A stretch of 64,000 nt of DNA from Chimonanthus salicifolius (Eukaryota > Streptophyta > Magnoliopsida > Laurales > Calycanthaceae). Position 1 is the first letter of the stretch. The number at the start of each line of letters is the position of its first letter. The DNA is taken from contig CM023541.1 in assembly GCA_013350335.1 (NCBI GenBank), forward strand, positions 40,044,739-40,108,738, read 5' to 3'. The notes under the pieces are model-generated. The model made no database searches, was not told the origin of the DNA, and was given only the letters and a program-made list of their open reading frames with translations. The position numbers were made by a program, and so were the translations under genes. Of the stretch, positions 22,425 to 32,271 are shown in pieces.

Positions 22425-25400
22425 TGTCACGCCCCGACCTGACCGGTGGGCCCGGAACGTGACTGATTTTTTTTTTTGGAAGATAAACTGAACCACAAGC
22501 ATTCTTACTGGGCCGGATCAACAGTTAGGCCCAGCGGTTACACGTTAGCCCGTTAAGTGGACTCAAACATGTACCATATGTCTGCCCCAAAGACAAAGCA
22601 AAAACAACACATAGTGTAAACAAGATCAACCATTAATTCATCATTTCAAAACATTGATTAATCATTCATAATATTGTCTCAAATGGCAACATAGCCGATT
22701 ACAATATTTAATCATAAATTAAGTACCACATCCGGTACTTAATTAAAAGACAACGGTTCCAAGAACCAACAGAAAAGATCAGGGCATTCCTCTCCGGGGG
22801 AATCCCAAAACACTACCTTAGCTGAAACGCCCTAAACCTGAAAGAGAGGGTCCTCCTCCTCGGGTTCATCGCCTGAAAGGTGAGTAGTGTGAGCTAATTA
22901 GCCCAGTGAGGGATAATTAACAATGCACATTAAGTAAATAGTAAAACAGGTTAGCAACATTTCAATATCACATGCTTGATAACAGTAAGCATAATCTCGA
23001 AATAAGATAATAACATCATCAAACTATCAATCACTGCCATTATCCACCGTAACGCCTGCCGACTATACTGAGACCAGTATTAAGTCCCGACACGGTCAAA
23101 ATACATCCTTGCAAGTACATCTCCGGCTCTTAAACTTAGCCAATACTGACACCCTCAAGTCAGCAACTGACGACAGCATGGTCCGCCCATGGTCCAGTAG
23201 ACATAAACCATCTCTCATATGGCCGATGTTGGTTCAATAGCCCAGGTACATGGAAGCAGTCTTACATACACATACGGTCAACACCGTAATATCAAATCAT
23301 CATAGCACTCTTACTATAGTGCATCATGCATAGGCACATGAGTGGGTTCATTAAAACCGAAACCACTCATTGCACAATATAACACCTGTTTACAAAATCT
23401 GCAGAGTTAAGTTCCCTCACCGTGATCGTGTGGTTTCGCTGTCTCTGTTCAAACAACATACAAGTGCTCAATCAATATACATAACAAATACGTACATATA
23501 CGTAGAATTTGGAAATCATGTATTTTCCCACAAAATATCCGGGTTTAATGGAATGAGTCTCCTACTTGGTTTCTATCCCTTTTTAATTCATCCACAAGAT
23601 AATAATATAATAAACATAAGGGGCTCAGTCCAAACTCATATTGTCTTTTGGACATTGACCAGATTGACTTATTGAGTAAGGTCTAGATCCTCGGGTCACT
23701 TCTCGGTTGTCTTCTGGATAGGACCAGAGCTGACATTTTGAGTAGGCCTCGAGGTCACTCAGTGCCCGACTATAGTGTCGTCCTGAAAGTGAATCACTCA
23801 GTTCCCGACTAGTGTCTGACTGAAAGCGTATACAATAGTATTTACACTATAAATAATAAGAGGAAAATGGGTTAGTACAATTTTAATTAACAGGGGGTAT
23901 AAATCATAATAAATAATTAAACACATTAAATAATCAATAATCAAGATTAAAACAGTAATCAAACAATATTTTATCATTTTTCAAAACGGGTCCCTCGGAA
24001 CATCACTTCGGAACTGGGTGCAGTGGCTTCGAATCATCCGAACCACTCTAAATTGAGTCACTGGCCTCGGAACTTGAGGCCTGACTTCAGATCGTCCGAA
24101 GACTGGGTCTCGGCCCTTCCGAAGTCCATCCGAAACAGGGAAAAGAGAAAACAGAAGTCTCGGTGGGTCAATAGGGCTCGGAACATCTGAAGGAATGCCT
24201 CGGACCTTCCGAAGGGGTTCGGTCCTTCCGAGCTGGGCTCGGTCCTTCCGAGCTCGGCTTGGTGCATCCGAGAGAGGCTTGGTTCGCCTCGGGCGGTTTG
24301 GGCTTCGGATTGAATCTCGGAACGTCCGAGGGTCACTGCTCGGACCGTCCGAAGGTTCGGACCGTCCGAAGATCGACTTTCGGACCTTCCGAGAGTCGTC
24401 TTCTCCAACTGTCTGCAACAGCAGACTGTCACGGCGAATGCACAGTAAAATACGATTCCAGAAAGAGAGGACTTCCCGAATTCGGTTTTTACATCCGTCT
24501 GGTCTGATGGACTCCTCTGGGAGTCTTCTTTCCACAGGGATTGGTTTGGAGCTCATAAGCTCAAAGGGGCAACTGATTTTAACAGTGAAAGCTCACGGGT
24601 ACATGAAACCCATGGTTTTTCTTAAAATTTAAAACAGGTTTTTCTCTATCAAAACAGGTTCAAAATCGGTTTTGTTTGATTCTAAATCGGTTGAAATTGA
24701 GAGAGGAATGTAATGGATACCTTGGTTTTGATTCCTGGTCTGAAATTTGGATTTTTGAAAATTTTTCCTCAAGCTTACTGTTATCGAAAAACAAAAGCTT
24801 AAGCAAGGCTATCGGACCGAAATCTCAGAGTACAGAGGGAAAGCAAGAGAAGAGAAGAATTGCTGGGAGTTGAAACCGACTGAAAGAGGCTGAATTTATA
24901 GGTTTTCCAGCCGGAAAATCGGCTAAATCCGATAGGACAGGACGACCGGAGGTGATCATCACTGCCGAACGGCCAGTGCACGCTGCATGGCGTGTGCAGG
25001 CTGCTATGGTTTTGCAGATCAGTCCCTCAGGTATTTTCAAATTGCAGAAAGGCCCTGGTTTTCATAAAAACCGATTTTTAAACTAAAAGGGATAAATTAA
25101 AATTTTAAAAATCAGATCCAACCTTACAGATGGGTTGGGTTTTGAAAACCTTGGTCACCATAAAAATTTTAGATTTTATCTCTCAATGAAAACCCTTGAT
25201 TTAAACAAAAATCATATTTTCCCCAAAATTACTTAATTTAACAAATGTAAAAATAACTATTTTATAAACCTCATTTTGAAATGAAATGAAATATCTAGAT
25301 CATTCTTAAAATGTTCTAACACCAAAAATCATTTTCAACATTTATCTCTTTCCCGAAATTATTTAAAATAATTAAAACTCTCTTTCAGGGTTCCGACGGG

Positions 25401-25702
25401 CGATATTTAAATATCATTTTCAGAAAATTAAATCATTTCAAAATAATAAATGCAAATCCTTCATTAAGGAGAGTGTTATCTACTAATAATAATCACAAAT
25501 CACACAATCTACAGAAATAAGCACAACAAGTGGTAAATTACCAAAATACCCCTCCAGCTGAACGGGCTGGATCTCTGAGCTCACGAGCTCGGATTGGGCC
25601 TCGCTTGGGCTTTCTTCAAAGCCCTGACTGAAAACCTTGAGATTAACAGGTTAAACACGAAAATTAAGCTAAAACACGCCTAATCCGGGGCAGGGTATTA
25701 TA
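22425..25702 (-). mobile_element. Solo LTR of 3,278 bp inserted in the TRIM 5' LTR
   Basis: The borders are fixed by comparing the two TRIM LTRs: the insert splits GGGGG and duplicates it (22,420-22,424 and 25,703-25,707). The plus strand reads TGTCACGCCCCGACC at the start and GGGGCAGGGTATTATA at the end, one C-to-T change away from the canonical TG...CA. The internal order resembles the outer LTR in reverse orientation, so it probably lies in minus orientation. No gag-pol is present. It holds a palindromic array at about 23,990-24,420. The frames across that array (for example 24,195-24,632 +) are translations of the repeat, not genes. Confidence 0.75.
23990..24420. repeat. Array of short CGGA-N-TCCG palindromes
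   Basis: The unit is about 20 bp with a core such as CGGACCTTCCGA or CGGTCCTTCCGAG, repeated near 24,200-24,290 and again at 24,335-24,400, with looser copies at 23,996-24,190. It is GC-rich against an AT-rich background and open in several frames on both strands, which explains the long overlapping frames here. Confidence 0.7.
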
Positions 25703-25851
25703 GGGGGCTTTATTTGAAAGGGGGCAACCCTCCCCATTGTGAGGCCTTTTGGGCCTGGTCATGTGGACCAGGGCCCAAAGCAAAATCTTCCGGGTTGGGT
25801 AGGGCCCAAAACGGACAATATCACGATGGGATAGGGTCGGATCGTCACAAG

Positions 25852-25863
25852 TGGTATCAGAGC
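25852..25863 (+). other. Primer-binding site of the TRIM
   Basis: TGGTATCAGAGC is complementary to the 3' end of plant initiator methionine tRNA and sits two bases after the 5' LTR end at 25,849, the standard position for minus-strand cDNA priming. Confidence 0.9.
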
Positions 25864-25967
25864 ACGGTTCAACACTCGGACTGTGAGGGCTCTCTACTTT
25901 GTGACTTGCTTGCCTGTGTGTGGACCCCAGTCAGTGTGACGAGATAGAGCCGGGGACGGCTCTGATC

Positions 25968-25983
25968 TTAAGGGGGGGTGGAT
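25968..25983 (+). other. Polypurine tract of the TRIM
   Basis: An AAGGGGGGG-type run followed by TGGAT immediately precedes the 3' LTR, the expected position for plus-strand priming. Confidence 0.75.
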
Positions 25984-26003
25984 TGTAGCACCCCCACCCA
26001 AAG

Positions 26004-26014
26004 GTCCCACATCG
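26004..26014 (+). promoter_or_regulatory. snRNA-type upstream sequence element (USE) in the TRIM 3' LTR
   Basis: GTCCCACATCG is a perfect match to the plant snRNA USE consensus RTCCCACATCG. A TATA-like TTTATTT follows at 26,039-26,045 after a 24-nt gap, close to the spacing known for Pol III-transcribed plant U3 and U6 genes. The same USE occurs in the 5' LTR at 22,391-22,401, but there the TATA-like part has been pushed 3.3 kb away by the nested LTR. Use as a promoter is inference. Confidence 0.55.
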
Positions 26015-27588
26015 ATTGGGAGCTTGGGTGGTGGGGGCTTTATTTGAAAGGGGGCAACTCTCCCCATTGTGAGACCTTTTGGGCCTGATCATGTGGGGTA
26101 GGGCCCAAAGCAAAACCGTGCGGGTCGGGTAGGGCCCAAAGCGGACAATATCAGGATGAGATAGGGATAGGTCGTCACGGGACATGAACTTAGAATTAAG
26201 GAGACAACACTAAATGGAAGATTAATGAGATTAATAACTATGGATTTGGAAAACATGAACACGAACTGATCATACGGTTTGTTTTAATTGATGGACATAA
26301 CCAGAGAATTGGAGAGTTACCTAGGAGTTGTACGTACCACGTAGTTCTCTCCTTCACCGAATCTTGCTGATCAAGTAGTTTTTTCCTACTTTCTTGAAGT
26401 GTCACATGAATATTATGTATGTTGAATTATTATTCGATCAAATGCATGATTTGTATAATTTTATCGATGTATAGACATGAAGAGCATGCATCTTGTGTGG
26501 GATGGGAATAGTTGAGTCAAATATTAAGAGATGATAAAACTCCAGCCTGATAATTGAAATAAAATAACTATTCTGTGTAGCCGCGTCCATGGGTTACAAT
26601 TTATGGCATATCTAATTGGGCAGAAAGCTCCAGTGTCAGAAAAAGTCCTGAAACCTGCGCAGGAGTATGGGTGTGCAGCACTCCCCCGATAGTCCCGGTT
26701 AAAATATTAGTATTGGGTAGTAGCTCCCAGCTTGTATTTCAAGAAAGCTATGGACATAATGGCCAATGATTATAACTGTTTGAATGGAGAATATAATAGA
26801 GGAAAATGCATGTGCATGAGAGGGGGTTTGCATTAATCCATGTACCATGGCATTTGCATCATATTGATTTGATGAGTTATTGAAAGTATTATAATTATAA
26901 TTTGGTTTATGAACTGATGATGAATTTGTTTTAAATGTTTTATGAACATGAGATATGAACTGAATTTTGAAGGATGTGGATGATTTTCAATTGAATTATA
27001 TATTATGAATAATTTATACATGATTTCCTCCGATATATATATATATATATATTACATATTGGTACCCACTTCGATGAGAATTCCTAATGGGTGTTGACTA
27101 AACCCACAATACTTTCTTCTTTTATAAACTAATATAGGAAGGGATAAAGGTGATGAGGCTGCACCAAGCAACAGCTAGGCATAAACGAGGATGGTGCAAG
27201 ACGGAGGATTGCTTGGAGATTTATCTTTTAGTATTAGGAGAGAACTAAACAATTAGGGTTGAGTTATTTGAGAATTTTAAGTTATTATAATGAACCTTTT
27301 ATTTGAGAAATAAATTCTTTGGGATAACTATTGATTTGCTTTGAATTAAAGATGGATGTATCTTGTTTTATCAAGTGAATGTATATAATTCCGCAAATGT
27401 AAGTTAGTGTGTTGCTAGTTATACATGGACTTTGTCTATGTGCACACATTAGTTGGGCCAATTAAGGGTCGAATCTTCGGATTCAGACTTGACTCGCGTC
27501 GTGACGCTCTCTCCTCTCGTCCCGTTATTAAATAATATCAATTAATTACTCTGCTAATTAGAGAGAGAAGGAGGGGCGCTACACTAGG

Positions 27589-28484
27589 TGTCTAAATAGC
27601 TCTCCAATATGATATGACTAATTTTTGGGGACGGGTGGAATATATTTTTTTTTATAGCATCCAGATTGCTACGGGAACAAACAAAGAAAAAACAAGGAAA
27701 TGAAGTGAGAAGAAATCAAAAGCAGCGAACTGATAAGGAAATAAGAGAAGGAGATGGAAAAATGTGATACAAATTACAAAAGGAAGCCCATCTTTGACCA
27801 TACAGAAAGAGTGGAAGGAAAAATAAAAAGGTAATAAAATTTCGAAAATTGCATATTTTTATAAAAACTACAACTAAGCTTCCATATTTAATTAGTCAAT
27901 CCTTTAAAAAAACTGAGATGAATTTCTATATTTAGATATATCCATTAATTGGACAACAACTAAATTTTTTTCTACAATTTTTATATTTTTTCATATTTTT
28001 TTAAAAAACATTTTAAATTTTCAATTTCGTAACTTCAAAACAATATTTGAACATGTAAATGATCGATACTTAATGAAAAAATTACATATCCTTAAAGCCC
28101 ATAATTTTCTTAAGTTTATGTAATTTTTCTAGATTTTTTGAAAAAGTAAAAAAAAAAATAAAAAATCATAAGATGAGAGAAAAATATCAGCCATATCTTA
28201 TATTTCAACGCCTGCCCTGACCATTCCATTCTCCTAATCCTACTACTCCCCTTCTAAATTATGTCACAAGAAACGAACTGGGCTTGGAAAGGATAGAGTG
28301 CAACTCCATGATTTGTAGTGCAAACCTCATTCAATTAGTTCAATCATTGGCTTTTGTAAGCCACATTCAAATCCATTATGAGAATTTAGATGTGGCATGG
28401 TGTTGATCGAACTTAGCTAGGGCCTAGGGGTTTCAAAACTAAATACATGTGTAAATGACAAGTTTGAGATATTTTGAATAATCA
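27589..28484. other. AT-rich spacer upstream of NF-YB
   Basis: No exon or bounded element was recognised. The stretch is very AT-rich with homopolymer runs. Confidence 0.4.
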
Positions 28485-28800
28485 ATAATTTAAGTTAATC
28501 TAAACTTTATTGATAAAACTATAAAAGAGTTTGGATTCAATTTAGATTTCTTCAATGTTTTTTGCATGAAGATTTTTAAAAAGACTCTCCAAATTACTTT
28601 ATTTGAAGAGGGTACACAGTTTTAGAATTTATATATGAAGAAAATAATAAAAATAATAGATAGATAAAATTTTAATTTCATCTAATTATTTAGTCTTTTA
28701 ATCTTGGACTTTGAAAATTGAATAGTATAAACCATCAATTTCCAATGATCTTATAAAAGAGTTTCCTTTGAACTATATTATTTATGAATTTCTTTATTAT
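28485..28800 (+). repeat. NF-YB upstream region, parent of the 19,500-19,890 copy
   Basis: Aligns with 19,500-19,890 in the same orientation, as described there. It is followed by an AT dinucleotide run at about 28,799-28,822. Confidence 0.6.
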
Positions 28801-28999
28801 ATATATATATATATATATATATAATTCCTCTATTAAAAGATAAAGTACATAATATTAAATGAAATAAAGATTTTTATTGATTTAATTTAAAATTTTATAA
28901 ACATAGATTAAAATAATCGAAAGAATCCTTCCGAAAAAGAGTGAAAAAAAGGTAAAAAGGAGATAAGTAAGGGCGGCGGTTGTTTTAATTTATTGTTTT

Positions 29000-29006
29000 T
29001 ATATAA
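29000..29006 (+). promoter_or_regulatory. TATA box of the NF-YB gene
   Basis: TATATAA lies about 30-40 bases before a CT-rich leader that starts near 29,032-29,040. The leader ends at a donor CCAG|GTAGGT (exon end 29,204) and is joined to the start-codon exon by an acceptor at 29,447. The gene therefore has a 5' UTR intron (29,205-29,447), common in plant NF-Y genes. Confidence 0.65.
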
Positions 29007-29458
29007 GGAGTGTAAGCGAGAGGAGGAGTAAACGGACGGTGTTTAATCAAAGATTCTGTACCAAGCTCTCATCTCAGACGTCTCCTCTCTTCTCTCTTCT
29101 CCAGCGTCCGATCTCTCCCTCCTTGCTTCCGAATACCCAAACACCATCCATCATCGCCTTCTCTCTCCATCCCGCCAATTACAAATACTTTTCCCCTCTT
29201 CCAGGTAGGTATTTCTGTTTCTCACCCCTTCCCCATTTCTCCTCCACCTCCATTTCCTCATCTTCCCTTTCCCTTTTCGCCTGGAGAAAAGAAGAAAATA
29301 AGGAGAAACATTTGATATTAGTAAGAGAAATAAGAACAAGAACAAGAGAGATTGGGAACTTTGCATTTTCATTCGTCATTTTTCTTCTTTATTTCTTTTA
29401 TTTTCTCCTTTTCATTTTGATGATGAGTTTGGTCTCTTGATTTACAGATTTGGGGGCA

Positions 29459-30868
29459 ATGGCGGAGCCGGTGAGCCCGGGAGTTGGGAGTCCTGAAAGT
29501 GGGGGAGAGCAGAGCCCTCGATCGAACGTCCGTGAGCAGGATCGCTTCCTGCCCATTGCCAACATAAGCCGGATCATGAAGAAGGCGGTCCCTGCAAACG
29601 GCAAGATCGCTAAGGATGCTAAGGAGACTGTGCAGGAATGTGTGTCTGAATTCATCAGCTTCATCACCAGCGAGTGAGTAGACTCGTCCTTTACTGCAAT
29701 TTCTTGCTTCTAGTTTTTGTGAGTTTCAAATTATCTTTGTATTATCTGGTTTTGCCGCATAGGGCGAGTGATAAATGCCAGAGGGAGAAGAGGAAGACAA
29801 TTAATGGGGATGATCTGCTCTGGGCAATGGCGACCTTGGGGTTCGAAGAATACATCGAGCCACTCAAGTTGTACTTGCAGAAATTTAGAGAGGTAATTTT
29901 CTTCATATTCTTCCTCCTCCTATTCTCTTAGTTCCAGTCTAGATCATGTTTTATGGACATTACAGAGCTCTTAACTTTTTAGAAATTCCCACATTTTCTT
30001 TATCGAAGATATTATGTTCCTTCAATTTCTCATTTCCATGTTTTCTCTATATATAGTTTATTCCGTTGTAATTTTTTATTTTTCTTAATTTTGTGATTAC
30101 ACTAACGATGAGCTTGTTTTGTGATTATGTTGGTTATTTTTTTGTGGACAAATGTGGCATTGCAGTTGGAGGTAATTAAATTCTATTTATTATTTACTCT
30201 GAACAATTCTTTGTTTGGATTGGAAAAAAGTTTTTAGAAGGAAGTTGGGTGGATCTACCGTCTGTAAAGTAGTATAAAATTATTGGTAGGAAGTGGTGGA
30301 AATTTTTTATACCAGTAGAAATCATCTCTCTATATCTAGGGGAAAATGTTGCATTATGGTTTCTACTTCCTGAAAACTACCAAATAGATGGATTGAAGAG
30401 AAACCCCTACTTTCTTACCATCCAAATGGATCAAGTTTTACATTTCAATTGCTTCATACATGTTGCTTCCCTATATGTGCTTCGTTTTTGATAATTTCTT
30501 TTTTGAAATGGAAATTCTGATAGGGTGACACTAAGGGACCTGCTAGGACAGTTGATGGCTCTGGTAAAAAAGATGCAGTTGGAGTTCAAGTGGCTCAAGG
30601 CAACCCGGTAGATGATTAATGATTTAGAAGTTTATTTAGGCTTTGTTTGGAGGCATGGAAAGGAAATAACTTTCCATGTGTCCAAACATAACCTCTTAGG
30701 ATTTTGAAAGTTTTTGAATGTAGCTTCTTTGCAATTTTATTAGATGAAATCTATTTCTTTGAGCGTAGAAGAGTGTCTTAGTATTTTTTTTTTTTTTGTA
30801 AATAATAAAACTGGTAGATTGCTCAACAGGGATCATTTGCGCAAGGTATGAACTATATGCATTCTCAG
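29459..30868 (+). CDS. NF-YB (HAP3/CBF-A) subunit of the CCAAT-binding complex
   Basis: NF-YB pairs with NF-YC through a histone fold, and the dimer recruits NF-YA to CCAAT promoters in the nucleus. Coding exons by splice sites and phase are 29,459-29,673, 29,763-29,892, a 6-nt exon 30,166-30,171, 30,524-30,607 and 30,818-30,868, giving 162 residues so far. An acidic N terminus (1-25) precedes the core (about 27-118): [18 protein letters not shown], the DNA-contacting and helix residues [19 protein letters not shown], then [24 protein letters not shown] and [19 protein letters not shown]. The tail, [10 protein letters not shown] through [13 protein letters not shown], matches the NF-YB8/10-like group, whose members end with a MVPMQGT-type peptide. 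I did not find that last exon, so the 3' end is open. Reading through the donor at 30,608 would give NPVDD and a stop. Non-LEC1 type by sequence. Confidence 0.9.
30166..30171 (+). other. 6-nt microexon of the NF-YB gene (Leu-Glu)
   Basis: TTGGAG is bounded by an acceptor (TTGCAG) and a donor (GTAATT) and sits in phase 0 between exon 2, ending KFRE, and the exon starting GDTKG. It supplies the two residues (ME or LE) that NF-YB8/10-type proteins carry before GDTKG. Without it the protein still reads in frame but lacks this conserved pair. Confidence 0.75.
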
Positions 30869-31184
30869 GTAAAACATTTTCTCTTTCCTCTTTCTCTTTC
30901 TCTGTCTCTAATTAATGCATTTTGCACCTGTTTTCTCTTTGATAACTTTAGCCAAGATCTGATATCACATGTTGTTGAACTTTAGATAATAAAAATTACA
31001 AAATGTGTTATTTTTTTTGAATGGTTCATATAATATATTAATAGGTAGAAACAACATCAGAGGTAAATGTGTTATTGAGTTTATGGTTAATGGAAACCTT
31101 TAAAAAACGAGCTTATGGATAATGAAAAATCGAAGTTGTATTTGGTATTTAACAACTGGAGCTGGAGTTGGAGTGTAGTTAACA

Positions 31185-31497
31185 GTCTTTGGTTTGGCTT
31201 TTATGCAGTTTACTCCTTTACCCATACTTATATTAAAAAAAAGAGGGTGGTGCAGAAGAAATGCACCTAGAACCACATTGCAGGAAGACGAGGAGAAGGG
31301 GATGAGATATTTTTTCTAGAACAATGAGGGCAGTAAGAATTGCACCTATAGCCTAAAGTGTAGAAGAGAGAATGGCTTTCCATAGAAGGAGAATCCTATT
31401 TTGGAATACCCAGGAACTTTTAAAAGATTCACAACCCAAGAAATGGCTTTGCATTTTGTAAGGCAACCAGAGAAGGAGAATCCAACTTCTTTCTGAG
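31185..31497. repeat. Copy B of the 315-bp dispersed duplicate
   Basis: Partner of 18,676-18,990, same orientation. It lies downstream of the last recognised NF-YB exon. Confidence 0.6.
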
Positions 31498-32038
31498 TGC
31501 CCTCTTAATTTGTTCTTCCATACTCTCCAAAGGATAGCTCTTAATGTCAGTTCTCCAAAAGATGGCCCCTAATGTCATTCTTCACATCAAAACATCAGCA
31601 AGAGCTGATCCACACTTAGAATGACTAAAGGAAGAGGCCTCGAGCAAAAGAACATTGCAGTGGAAAATGGTTGTTGCTCTTCACATCATGAATACTAAAG
31701 TACTACTACTCACAATGATTTACTATGATCAATGAAAATTGTCACGTGTCAAAATATGGTTCAACCCTATGGTCCAATGAGGACATGATGTTGGGTGATC
31801 TACATCCCCTCTTGCATAATGATAAAAGGCTCTACTGATAAAGTACTTGACAAAAAGCTTGATACCGACATTAGCTATTCTTTGAACACACAGAGGATAT
31901 ACAAGCCTAAATGTCTCATCTCTCTATATAGAGTGAGCTTCTATGGTAGTTTCCTCTTATACCATCAAGTAAATTTTCTTAATGAGTTTACCTTGAAAAT
32001 GATGATGGAAAGTCTTCATCGCTTCCTTTCTAACTAAT
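31498..32038. other. Spacer, no gene seen
   Basis: AT-rich, possibly still intron of NF-YB. No splice-bounded exon matches the missing C-terminal peptide. Confidence 0.35.
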
Positions 32039-32060
32039 AACTTTGCCTCATTCAAAATCC

Positions 32061-32250
32061 ATTGGGTTGGCCCAGTGGTTGAGATACAAGACTTCAAGAT
32101 TGAGGTATTGGGTTCAATCCCTGGTAACTCCAATGAAGGGCCACTCCCCGCAAACTTACCCGATGGTTCCGGATTGGGGGATTTTCATACACTCCGGAGG
32201 ACTAGTTGGGTGCGACGCCTGGACACCTGGACCTCAAAAAAAAAAAAAAA
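32061..32250 (+). mobile_element. tRNA-derived SINE with long target duplication
   Basis: The head has box A (GGCCCAGTGGTTGAG) and box B (GGTTCAATCCC) with normal spacing. The body ends in a poly(A) of about 17. Direct repeats AACTTTGCCTCATTCAAA(A)TCC at 32,039-32,060 and 32,251-32,271 flank it, differing by one A. Good preservation suggests recent insertion. The overlapping short frames here are SINE translations. Confidence 0.85.
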
Positions 32251-32271
32251 AACTTTGCCTCATTCAAATCC

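Larger units (their letters stand above)
22371..26179 (+). mobile_element. TRIM (miniature LTR retrotransposon) with nested insertion
   Basis: A perfect 5-bp target duplication GGACA flanks it (22,366-22,370 and 26,180-26,184). The 5' LTR is split as 22,371-22,424 plus 25,708-25,849 (54 + 142 = 196 bp). The 3' LTR is 25,984-26,179 (196 bp, split point equivalent). The internal region is only 134 bp (25,850-25,983): a primer-binding site two bases after the LTR, no gene, and a purine tract just before the 3' LTR. The ancestral element is thus 526 bp, within the size range of plant TRIMs, and would need proteins from another retrotransposon. LTRs begin TGTAGCACCCCC; the 5' copy ends in CA, the 3' copy has CG. 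Confidence 0.85.
20798..27583 (+). mobile_element. Outer solo LTR (about 3 kb before later insertions), plant Gypsy-like
   Basis: It begins TGTGATGCCCC and ends GGGGCGCTACA, the TG...CA limits and near-inverted termini of a plant LTR. GTAGG (20,793-20,797) and CTAGG (27,584-27,588) are a likely 5-bp target duplication with one change. No internal gag-pol region lies between, so it is best read as a solo LTR left by LTR recombination. Removing the TRIM at 22,371-26,179 with one copy of its target duplication leaves about 2,970 bp. The element carries a tandem array of TCGGAA-type repeats at about 21,600-22,245. Confidence 0.6.

Noticed and set aside
24195..24632. Open frame of 145 codons (+) and overlapping frames of 191 and 124 codons (-)
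   Set aside because: They run through the CGGA-TCCG palindromic array of a solo LTR. Several frames are open on both strands because of repeat composition, and no domain is recognisable.
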